Assembly: GCA_951799405.1 (NCBI GenBank)
Contig: OX637350.1
Span: 4,449,852 to 4,513,851, forward strand
Source of the DNA: Agapetus fuscipes
Taxonomy: Eukaryota; Arthropoda; Insecta; Trichoptera; Glossosomatidae
Length of the DNA: 64,000 nt
Direction: 5' to 3'
Made by a program: the position numbers and the translations under genes. The notes beneath the pieces were generated by a model. It did no database searches, was not told the origin of the DNA, and saw only the letters and a program-made list of their open reading frames with translations. Below, in pieces: positions 29,140-39,200 of the stretch (the stretch's first letter is position 1; each line of letters opens with the position of its first letter).

Positions 29140-29262
29140 GGGGGTATGAAGACCTGTCAATCCAAGATGGCCGCAAGCGATCAGCTGATTAGGCTTCATA
29201 CAATATTAGTGATATTCGGTAGGTAGGAATTACCGTGGTGATGAGACTTTCAGCCCTGTTCA
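29140..29262. mobile_element. Interior fragment of the 6841 MITE family
   Basis: CAATCCAAGATGGCCGCAAG and GTGGTGATGAGACTTTCAGC in reverse; terminal repeats missing. Confidence 0.65.
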
Positions 29263-29894
29263 GATGAAAATAAATTATATTTTATATAAGAAAAAAAAGT
29301 ATATTTTATGTGTAGAGTCAAATAAAAATTGTTAATAGTGCTAAAATTTATCGAATTTATTTATCGGATTGCTCCAAATAAAGCTTTCCTTTTTTCAATG
29401 GAAAATAAAAGGCTTGAAAGGAAAACAATACAAAAAATTTCACCGCAAAAAATAAACAAACTCAAAAAGCTACTGGTTAATAGGTGAGTATGAGGTTGAT
29501 CACCTATGCTTAGGGACTGGAAAAAAGTGGTGTTATTTTTTGTGAAATTCGCGTTATTTTTTTGGGAAATTCGCGTTATTTTTGATCAAAAACAGGGAAA
29601 TTCGCGTTATTTTTTATGATAAACGGGGAGATTCGGTGTAATTTTTACGGTTGATTTGATCGAAATAAAGGTTTATGTAATGGCAAAACTATAGATTTTA
29701 CTAATATTTACAATTTATTATATAAACAACAAAATGTACCTTCAAAAACAATGAATAAACAACATCTGAATCAATACGAGTTACAACTTACAAAAAACCA
29801 TTAATTGAAAAAAGTATTAATATTTGAATGACACTCCGAATACCCTGCAATATCCTTTTAAAATATTAAATTTAGTCTCTCTAGATGAGGGTTA

Positions 29895-29926
29895 AAAATA
29901 ATAATAATAATAATAATAATAATAAG
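29895..29926. repeat. (AAT)n microsatellite
   Basis: About nine AAT units inside the 29511 hAT element. Confidence 0.85.
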
Positions 29927-30089
29927 TTATCTAGGTTTTTCGAGGGATGTTGACTTTTATGAAAGCCTCAAGTTGTGCTCTTGGCTAATCCAGCAGCAGC
30001 TTCACTCCTTGATGGATTTCCTATTTCATTGATGTCACGATTCAAGTCTGTTTGGATGTCCAGGACAGTTCTGCTTATCATTTATTTTT

Positions 30090-30370
30090 TTAATAAAATA
30101 GATTTGTGAATAGGAATGCAATTCACCAACCTACTCTGCCTGGCCAGAAACAGGTATTAATATCATTAATGAAAAATTCATTACGAGTATTGTTCATTTT
30201 AATTAATTATTAATTTATAATTACCCAATTACATTTCTTGAACCAGGGTCAAATTTATGGTCAAATGACCCAGGCGGGGATCGAACCCCGCGTCTAGCGT
30301 TCTAGCGTGTTTCAACGTTGAAAGATCAGCCCACTTGGCCCCCTCGGCTATAACACCGACCATTTTTTCT
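30090..30370 (-). mobile_element. SINE-C copy (Leu/Ser-tRNA-like head)
   Basis: In reverse: GGTGTTATAGCCGAGGGGGC, then GGGGTTCGATCCCCGC (intact B box) and CTGGGTCATTTGACC. The end GAATTGCATTCCTATTCAC is at 30105. Inserted in the 29511 hAT. Confidence 0.75.
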
Positions 30371-30789
30371 GTGCTTTGCACATTGCAAAGGGTTTTCACA
30401 GGAATCTTTTCTTTCCCACAAAATAGTTGCGTTGCAGAAGCGACACATAACAACTTTTTCGCACAATTTCTACCAAAAGTACGAAAATTCGCGATATTTG
30501 CGTAAAACCTCAAATTTCGCGTTATTCGCGTAAAAACATCAAAATTCGCGAATAAATTCGTTTTATCGCGATCGCGAAATTTTCCAGTCCCTACCTATGC
30601 TGTACAAATTTGGTTCACCTGCCAATACAACTGCAGGGCACATGTTTATTTGAGTTTTGGGTTTGAATGTTTAAGCTTATATGCAGGATGTAAAAGCGCG
30701 ACCTTATACATATGTGTCGGCTTGTGGGCATGAATTCAATATGAAACCTAAATATAATTTATTTTTACAACTTAGGTTCGATTAGATAA

Positions 30790-31756
30790 TCGAAGGGAAT
30801 GATAAATCACACGTTTTGACAAAGGTAAGGTTTTAATTACTTCAAATGGACGAGTACATTATAATGACTATTATTCACTATTTTGTTAATTCTCTCATGG
30901 TCGTAGAAAAAGTATTGTATGCCACTGCACGTTATTAGTCTTTGTAACACTCGTGCTTTCTATTGTGCCATTCGGCTGCGCCTCATGGCACAAACTAGCA
31001 CTCGTGTTAAAAAGACTATCATTACTTGGCAGTGGCATAAATAACTATTTATTGCTATGTTGTTAAAAAAAACCTACTTTAAAAATTACTGAAAATTAGT
31101 ACTTTTATACCTGTATACTTAGTTATCCTCATTAAAATACTCGATAAAATTTATATCTACTATCATTTTATTAATTATTGTGTAAAATTTAAACAAACAA
31201 CATTATATATAATTAAATAGAAAGGTAGAAAATTTAAAGCCATTTTAGCTTTTCAATTTCAAAAATACGTAATATAAAATAAGCAAAACAGCAAGAGTAA
31301 GAAGATAAATAAACAAAAATAAAAACTCAATATAAGCAAAAAAAAATAAAACCAGTTAAGACCTACCATCTAAAGTAAAAAAAAAGTAAGAGCGAAAGGG
31401 ATGGGAGAGATGAGGAAGATAAAGAGAAAAAGAAACAGATGATAAAAGAGTTTTATAATAAAAATAATTAAATAATAATAATGTGGGACTGAGGATGATT
31501 ATTCACGACGTTTCGTTAGCGACATCTTCAAGAGGTCTTCTGTACAACACGAAGTTCGAGGATGAACTCATGAAATTAAATCACAACATATTCTGAAGTT
31601 TTCCTCTATTAAAACATTTTTTTTTAAATACTAAATATACTTTTCTAGTCAGCGTTTGTTTATAATCAACAAGGTAGGTATACAAAACTTATCTTAATGC
31701 TTTTCCGGCCAATTATTTTTCACTACATTTTATTTTTGTAGCACTTGCACAACGTA
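30790..31756. other. Intergenic AT-rich region
   Basis: Holds a foldback element (30921-31036). The rest is A-rich, with a short piece at 31484-31545 (GACGTTTCGTTAGCGACATC) that looks like the end of some dispersed repeat. No ORF of interest. Confidence 0.4.
30921..31036. repeat. Long imperfect palindrome
   Basis: GCCACTGC..AACACTCGTGCT..TGTGCCAT on the left is matched by ATGGCACA..AGCACTCGTGTT..GCAGTGGC on the right around a loop of about 14 nt. 116 bp in all, likely a foldback element. Confidence 0.8.
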
Positions 31757-31923
31757 TGTACATACAGGCCCGGATTAAGGGCGGTTCGAGCGGTGCGACT
31801 GAACTAGGGCTCCCGCTTCCTAGGGCCCCCAAAGACGTTGTAGAAATTAGTCAAAGAACATATTAACTTATGATGTTTTGATTTCCATATCAAAAGGGGC
31901 CTCCGGGACCAAATACGCTCATG

Positions 31924-32180
31924 GCGAGATCCGGACACTCAGAAATGAGGGCGATCAATTTGGTTCAGCCGCGCTGTCAGATTCGTAAAAATATCGGAGA
32001 CCGCGCTTTCCGTGTTGCGGATCCGGTGGAGTAGAACAGACTGCCACCCGGAGTGAAAAATTCCAAATCTGCGGGTGTATTTCGCGAAGCACTCAAGACA
32101 CACCTTTTTAAAAATTATCCGTCATCGGAGAGGGCCCTTGAGGTGTGACACACCCAAAAACGGCACTCTCTCATAATGTC
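31924..32180 (+). mobile_element. CR1-like LINE 3' fragment
   Basis: Reads FGSAA.., a middle with CRVADPVE, then SKSAGVFREALKTHLFKNYP and ERALEV plus stop, followed by the tail GAGGTGTGACACACCCAAAA. The NSLP..FK..LKTHLF pattern is typical of CR1/L2 ends. Confidence 0.75.
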
Positions 32181-32429
32181 GACTGCTCCAAGGAAGAAGG
32201 AAGTATCTCCGAAATTTAAGTTTTTGACTTATTTCCATTTCTGTAAGTAACAAATCATTATCTTCATTCCAAGATAACAGCCGTGTCTCTATCTATTTTA
32301 AATTCGTTAATAAATTAATGTAAAAAGTAGTTCATGCATTGTTCTCCATAGAATAAATAACATTCAATTGGCTTTCCTGCAAAACTGTATTTTTTGACTT
32401 AATGCTGTCTTCCTTGGAGCAGTCGATGT

Positions 32430-32690
32430 GTCTAAATCTAAATCTAAGCTGCAAAGATATGTATCATTTGAGATTCATATTAAATGCATTCCCACAAGCA
32501 GACATGCATAATTTCGCGCTTACACATGCTGCATGTGGACCTACAATATAAAAACCTCAATCTCAAATGAACATAAGCCCTGCAACTCTTGCCGACCTTC
32601 CCTGAAGCAGGGGTGACATTGGCAAAGTGAACCATTTTTTACAGTATGGGTGGTCAGCCGCATACCAACCTATCAATCAAGGAGTACATG
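32430..32690 (-). mobile_element. SINE-B copy
   Basis: CTAAATCTAAATCTAAGCTG tail to ACCAACCTATCAATCAAGGA; nested in the 31765 composite. Confidence 0.85.
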
Positions 32691-32794
32691 CAATTGATAC
32701 AATCAAATATATAAAACAAATAAATTCTAAGCAATTAAACAGTAAAAAATTAAAAAGCTACAACACATATTTTTTAAATTTAAAAGCCTTAGCT

Positions 32795-35125
32795 TTAACC
32801 GCTAGCATTACAGATCAACCGCCATTTCTTTCGATCCTTGCATACTTCTTTCATTTCATCCAGAGCCATAACCTTTTTCATACAAGCTCTCCTTTTATTA
32901 TGACTCTGGATATCCCATTCATTCGCTATTTCGAAAATTTGGTCCATCCATACCTTTCTCGGTCTTCCTCTTCCACGACATCCATCAATTCTCGCAGCAT
33001 ATACTTTCTTCGTCAGTCTTTCCTCATTCATTCTCTCCAAATGTCCAAACCATCTAAGCATACTTCTTTTAATCTTTACTTTCACACTTTCTCTTACACC
33101 ACATTCCTCTCTAACAAAATCATTCCTTACCCTATCACTCCGTCTTTTCCCAATCATACTTCTTAAGTAGTCCATTTCTACTGTATGGACTTTACTAATT
33201 TCCCTTTCACTCACCGTCCAGGCTTCACTTCCATACATCAAGGTTGGCACTAGTATACCACCGTGCACCGCCAATCTAACATTTTTTGAGAGATTCTGGT
33301 TCCTGGCGATGCTAGCGGTAGCACCCAGTACGCACCTGCCTTTCATTATTCTTCTTTCAAATTCACCGATCATTCTTCCATCTTTTTCAAACTTACTTCC
33401 CAGGTATACAAACTCATTTACGACATCAACATTCATTTCATTAATTTTAAATTCATAATTCATATTTTCATCATCTCTTTCAAAAATCAATACTTTCGTC
33501 TTACTTGCATTCAACTTCAAATGGTTACCTAACAAAGCTTCATTCAATCTAGAGAGCATTGTTTGCAATTCTACTGCAGAATCAGATACAAGAACTGCAT
33601 CATCTGCATACAGTAGAACACTCACTTTGCTCTCTCCTATCATCAATCCACAATCATTAAGTCTAGCATCTCTGACACACTTGTCCATGACTATGTTAAA
33701 TAGCCAAGGACTCATCACACATCCTTGCCTCACACCCTTATAAACTTCAAACCATTCACTATACTCACCATCAATACGAACACATGCCTTACTATTTTCA
33801 TAGTTTGCATGCACCGCACCTAGGAGAGCCCCATTCACTCCGTATGCTTTCAAAACATCCCATAACATACCTCTGTCCACTGAGTCAAAAGCCTTTTCCA
33901 GATCTACAAAGGCCGTGAACAGCTTCCGCCTCACCGACAATTGTTTTTCAACAAGTTGTCGTAGAGTAAAAATCTGATCAACACAGCCTCTACCGGCCAT
34001 AAAGCCGGACTGTACATCGGAAATCCTTTCACTAGTTGTCAGAATCACTTTTTTTATAATCACCTTACAGAAGACTTTTCCTGGTATACTGAGTAGACTG
34101 ATTGGTCTGAAGTTCTGACAGTCTTTTTTGTCCCCTTTACCTTTGTAAATGGGAACAATGACTGCCTTCCTCCAATCCATCGGTACTACTCCTGCATTCA
34201 CACAAAGCTTACATAATTCAAACATCCAATCTATCACACATTCACCTCCTGCTTTCAACATTTCACCATTTATACCATCAAACCCAGCAGACTTCCCATT
34301 CTTCAGACGTGAAATAGACACTTTCATTTCTTCTTTCAAAATCTTCAATTCATTCTCTTCATCTGTCTGTTCATAAATTCTTCTTTCACCCTGGCCAAAC
34401 ATTTCTTGAAAATAGTTCTTCCATCTCTTGCATACTTCTTCATTCTCCCATACCATCTCACCGGCAGCACTTTTGACTCCCGGAGTGGTCAATGCAGAAG
34501 ATTTATTTCTATCCGCATTGATCCACCTCCAAAATTCCTTCTTACTGTCGGTGAAACTTTTGTTAATCCTTTCATCAATCTTTCTTTGTTCATTCATCTT
34601 GCTTTCATAAATTATAGTCTTCGCCATTCTCTTAGCTATCTTATATTCGTCTTCTAGCTTTCTATCATTTCTATCATTCAGCCAATTTTCATAACACTTT
34701 TTCTTAACTTTCACAGCTTCTTTCACTCTATCATTCCACCAGGCATCTCCTTTCAATCTTCCACCTTTCGTTACCCCACATACTTTTTTAGCGCATTCAG
34801 TCATTCCTTCTTTCAGATCTTTCCACATCCTTTCAATATCTTTTCCACACACGTTCTTCTCAAGTTCATTCACACTTAAAATTTTGTGGAGCTCTGATAC
34901 ATACTTCTCTTTCACATTTTCTTCATTCAGCCTTTCTACTTTTATTCTAGGCATTCTTACTTGCTTCTTACGTTTCTTCTTTCTTACTTCACCAATCATT
35001 ATTTTAGCACATAAGAGATAGTGGTCACTGCCTATTTCAGGCCCGCGGTAGACACGGCTATCTCTTACGGCTCCTCTCAATCTTTCATCCACACAGATGT
35101 AGTCAATGATTGTGCGACTTCCCAC
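32795..35125 (-). mobile_element. RTE-like non-LTR retrotransposon ORF, 5' truncated
   Basis: A 776-codon uninterrupted minus ORF. From the N-terminus: the end of an APE endonuclease (IDYICVDERL, GSDHYL), a Trp-rich middle, reverse transcriptase at about residues 270-530 (KNGKSAGFDGINGEML, FVDLEKAFDSVDR, LLYADDAVLVSD with the catalytic YADD), and a C-terminal region ending in RGRGRPRKVWMDQI and the RKKWRLICNASG end. The first part of the endonuclease is missing, consistent with 5' truncation. Clade assignment as RTE-like is by motif only. It is nested in the 31765 hAT composite. Confidence 0.88.
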
Positions 35126-35129
35126 AATC

Positions 35130-36094
35130 TGCCTTGTGTACAGATGTGTAATTTAAAATAAATGAGCCTGATATATACAGCAACTTGTATGAAATTGTAT
35201 AGAAAAAAAATTCAACATATTTTTCAACAAGTTCCCTCCAATAGTGTCTTAGACCTCTCGCAAAGGTTTCAAAAAAATAAACTTAAAAAGCCGTCAGTAA
35301 TCGTTTTGGTTCGCAATAAGTATATTATATTGTTATGTAAATATTAGAATAGGTATTAGCTATAACTATGCAATAAGAATCCTCATAAATATGTGTGGGT
35401 AGGAATCATTGAATAAAATACTTGAAGCATCGAGAAATAATGATTACTACGCCTTTCTGTAACTGTCTAGCGAATATATGTAGATCTAGATTGTACTGTT
35501 TTGAAGAGTATAAAAAGGGTGCAAGTTGCTTGCAGAGCCAGTATCCTACGAGCTTTACAACTACATTGAACTAACTTGACCAGTGAACAGAAACCAAGTG
35601 TAATGGAATAATCGAGACTATCTTTGTGAAAATAAATTATTAAAAGTGTAAAATAAACAACTGTTTAAGAAGACCAGTATTTTTAATTGAAAGACTTTTG
35701 GAACCCTAAATTCGTACAATATGTTTTTTGCTGGTGGGGGTGAGGGAGAGGGGAGGCTAGGGGCCCCCTGACTTTCCCCGCACCAGAGCCCCTTGTGGTC
35801 TTAACCCGGGCCTGCGTACATACTTCGTTTTTCAAGATAACTGTTGAAGCAAGTACGTGGACTGATACTTGAAGAAAATCGAGTGATTAATTGCGGTCGG
35901 CACACGCTGTCGACCACTCGTCTTACATTTACTTAAAACTAACTCCACTAACAAGTGAGAAAATGAAACAAATCATTTCTTCAAGTCACCATTACTTCCC
36001 CAGCGTTTTTCTTTTGCAATTGTGAAGACAGTGATCTTTGACAGATTGGTGATATAATATTCAATAATTGTTGTGTAATTTATAATTTTGGAAA
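35130..36094. other. Region upstream of the kinase start codon
   Basis: 35130-35814 is the right arm of the large hAT composite. 35823-36094 is unique AT-rich DNA that should hold the Pkg 5' UTR and promoter; no TATA box is clear. Confidence 0.4.
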
Positions 36095-36202
36095 ATGGTT
36101 CGGTTTTGTCCTACGTTTCGATTAGGTAAAAACGGAGGGTTCGATGTGACCCAAGTGCCTGAGGTCAGCTTCGACAATCAAAAAAGGAGAGCTACAATCA
36201 AG
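36095..36202 (+). CDS. Pkg21D: Pkg exon 1 (start codon)
   Basis: 36 codons, donor AAG|GTAAAG, phase 0. It starts [15 protein letters not shown]; the RFC opening resembles the N-terminus of some insect PKG isoforms, but this is weak evidence. An alternative first exon cannot be excluded. Confidence 0.7.
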
Positions 36203-39200
36203 GTAAAGCATTTGTTGAGACTGATGCGGAAAATTTACGACCCAACAGTCTTCTCGAGGAAAGACGAGACCTTGATCGCTGTTATTTTCCCTTTTGTTCT
36301 TGCCATTCCATCTTTTTCATCTCATTCCCTCTTATGCATACTATTCTCTCTTGTTCATAATATTCCCTCTTGTTCAGTTGGTAGTATGCTTGCATTTCAT
36401 ACCGAGAACTCGGGTTCGATCCCAACAAAGTGTGCGTCAGATATGATTTCCCATTTCGATGGTTTTTTTTTCTAACCCAAAATAAAATACCGGGTAGATT
36501 CACTCAGTCTTCATAAGAAATGAGAACCATCCCCCTCGGGAGCTGTGAATCCCCCACTTCAAATAAAGTGGTGGGCGTACGAAAAAAATGTATGCCACCT
36601 TTCGGGGACGACACGTCAAGCAGTTGCACATATATGTAGCTTAGTTGCGTGGTGACTCTAAACTTTACTGTTTCCAATTTTGAAGTGTTTCTCTGTATTT
36701 AAAAAAAAACATCCCCTCATTGATGCCAATCTATAATTTTTAATATATACTTCATTCAAGATTCATAAAACATGCATTCTCATAAGCAGACACGTATAAG
36801 TATGTTCTTTCACATGCGGCATGCGGACTTACGACATAAAAACACAATCTCAAATGAACTCTTGTAATGCAACTCTTAGCACGACCTTCCCTGAAACAGG
36901 GTTGACATTGGCAAAGTAAACCATTTTTTACAGTATGGGTTTTCAGCCTCATACCAAACTATAAGTCAAGGAACCAACAAGCTAGGTTTTCCAATTTGAT
37001 GAATTGCTTCAATTTTTCTTGCATTTTACAATGAATCGTCAAATATCTGTCCATCATTTTTACGAAGAGCTCATTCGCGCCCTTCTTGGGGTGGTTAGTG
37101 GCACTAAACGTCGCTAGATAATATTGTCCAATTATTATTATACCAATAAAAGAATATATCAATTCGTATGGGATTAAAAATCATGAAAAACAATTAAACA
37201 CATAACTTGTAAATGTACTTGTGTGTTTGTTTTAATTGGTACAACGACAAAAAAAATGTCCTAGCAATTAAATTTACTTACATTCCTATCTGCTGTGACA
37301 AGATAAATAATATCTTATCTATCAAGTAATGATAAGCTAATGACGAATAAATCTTTAGGCATTGTTTTTCCTTAACTCCGGATTATGCCCTCCTTTAATT
37401 CTCAATGTAAAGTATCTTTGAGCTAAATTAAGGGCTCGTTTTTCAATCCTTGCTTCTTTCATCCGGCAAGCCTTTGAGAAGCCTTTTGACCTGTCCGTAG
37501 TCTAGTGATTGGTGCTTCGGACTTGTAAATGAAGGATTGTGTTGTATACTATTTACATTTTCAAATATGCTCATCGCTGGGTTGAAAAATTCATATACCT
37601 TTACCAATGACTGGTCACCAAAGTTCCATCCAGCCTAACAGCAACTGGGTCATTCTACAGCGACGACCAAGCTCGCAGAGGGCTTTTGAGGTGTGATTCA
37701 CACAAAAACAGCGCTCACCAAATAAACCATCCTAATATTATTATTATTATTGACGTCTGCATCGTAATCCTCCAGATGCGCTATTCTGCTAAATTCCTTA
37801 CAACATAAGGCGACGAGCTGGCGATTCGTGTCCAAAAATAGGATGTACTGTGATTTTTTTTTATCTATGGAGTTCTTTCGCAAGCGCTAGAGCTCCCGAC
37901 TTGTTTTGGAAACTCTCTGTCTTGGGCTGCTTTTCTCTTTGGTTTCCTTACTTCCTGGACGTTGTGTTGGCCTCAACTTTATCTTGTGAAATACAAGTGG
38001 TCTGACACCGGAAGAGGCACCATGCAAAACGTATCTGATAATCCTAGAGTTCTATGGAAGGTTGAGGGCTTGAATCCCGGCGGAGCACAAAAAATATACC
38101 ATTTCTATTTTAAAATTTGCTCTTCGCTGGGTTGAAAAATTCATAAACCTTTACCAACGATGGGTCCCGAATCGCCAAATGCGACCCCCTCGGGGATAAC
38201 GCAGACAAGAAGTTACTAAATTTGTAGCTTAGTTGCGTTAGTTGCGTTCTAGTCCGGCCTATAGCTCAGTTTTTTAGAGTGCTTGCATTCCATGCCGAGA
38301 GCTCGGGTTCTAATCCCACTGAGGGTGTCACAAATGATTTCCCGTTTCGGTGTTTATTTCAAACCCAAAATAAAATACCGGCAAGGTTTACGCAGCCTTC
38401 AAAAGAAATGAGTAACAGCCCCCTCGAACGCTGGCAAACACTCACTTCAACTGAAGTGGTCTTACCGTAAGAAAATAGGTTCTACTCGCTACAATTGACC
38501 ATTTCAGCGAGAACGCAGCAAAAAGTTACGCTATATGTATATCTAGTCACGTACGTATCGTCACTACACGTCTGGCCCATTGAAGCCTTCTTGATTTCTA
38601 CTGACATGAGATATGACTCTTAAAATTTTGGCCTCAGCTCCGCGTTGGTTCAGATGCGTCATTTTCTGTCACCCTCACATACACGACTGAGAATGCGACG
38701 AAGCATTCTGTAATCAAAGACCTGGAGACATTAACACTGTTATTCATTAAGGAGAGCATTATTAATTTAAGTACCCTTGAGGTGTGACAAACACGAAAAC
38801 GGCGCTCTCTTTTCATGTGTAATTTAAAAATAAATAAGCTTGATATATAATAGTAATAAATTTATGATGATTTATTTAGTGAGCGCTGTTTTTTGTGTTA
38901 ATCACACCTAAAGAGCCCTCTGCGAACTTGGTCGTCACTATAAAAAGAGCCAATTCTCACGAATGACCTGGTTGTTGAAAGGCTGAATGGAACTTTGGGG
39001 ATCAGTCTGTGGTAAAGGAATATGATTATTTCCACCCAGCGAAGAGCATATTCGAGAATATAAATGATATATTTTTTGTGTTACACTGGGATTAGAACCC
39101 ACGACCTTCCGAGTGCAAAGCGTTAACAATATATTTCAAATCATCGATCCAGAAGTGCTGAATTTTAAGGAGGGAGTATTGTATTTTATTCTGATTTCAG

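Larger units (their letters stand above)
29511..30593. mobile_element. Non-autonomous hAT element with perfect 8-bp TSD
   Basis: Ends TAGGGACTGGAAAA / TTTTCCAGTCCCTA, 1083 bp, flanked by CCTATGCT at 29503-29510 and 30594-30601. Subterminal repeats of GAAATTCGCGTTATTTTT type occur several times at both ends. It interrupts a SINE-B copy and itself contains a SINE-C copy. No transposase ORF is visible. Confidence 0.92.
29478..30790 (+). mobile_element. SINE-B copy split by the 29511 hAT
   Basis: The two parts 29478-29510 (AATAGGTGAGTATGAGGTTG) and 30594-30790 (TATGCTGTACAAATTTGGTT to ACAACTTAGGTTCGATTAG) form one copy once the hAT and one TSD are removed. Confidence 0.8.
31765..35814. mobile_element. 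Large hAT-type composite element
   Basis: Ends CAGGCCCGGATTAAG / CTTAACCCGGGCCTG with near-identical 8-bp flanks TGTACATA and CGTACATA (7 of 8). The 4050-bp interior has a CR1-like LINE fragment, a SINE-B copy and a long RTE-like LINE; I find no hAT transposase. A truncated relative is at 21084. Confidence 0.82.

Noticed and set aside
30250..30370. Leu/Ser-tRNA-like sequence on the minus strand
   Set aside because: The acceptor stem does not close, the variable region is wrong, and the end sequence is shared with 8475-8695, so it is SINE-C.
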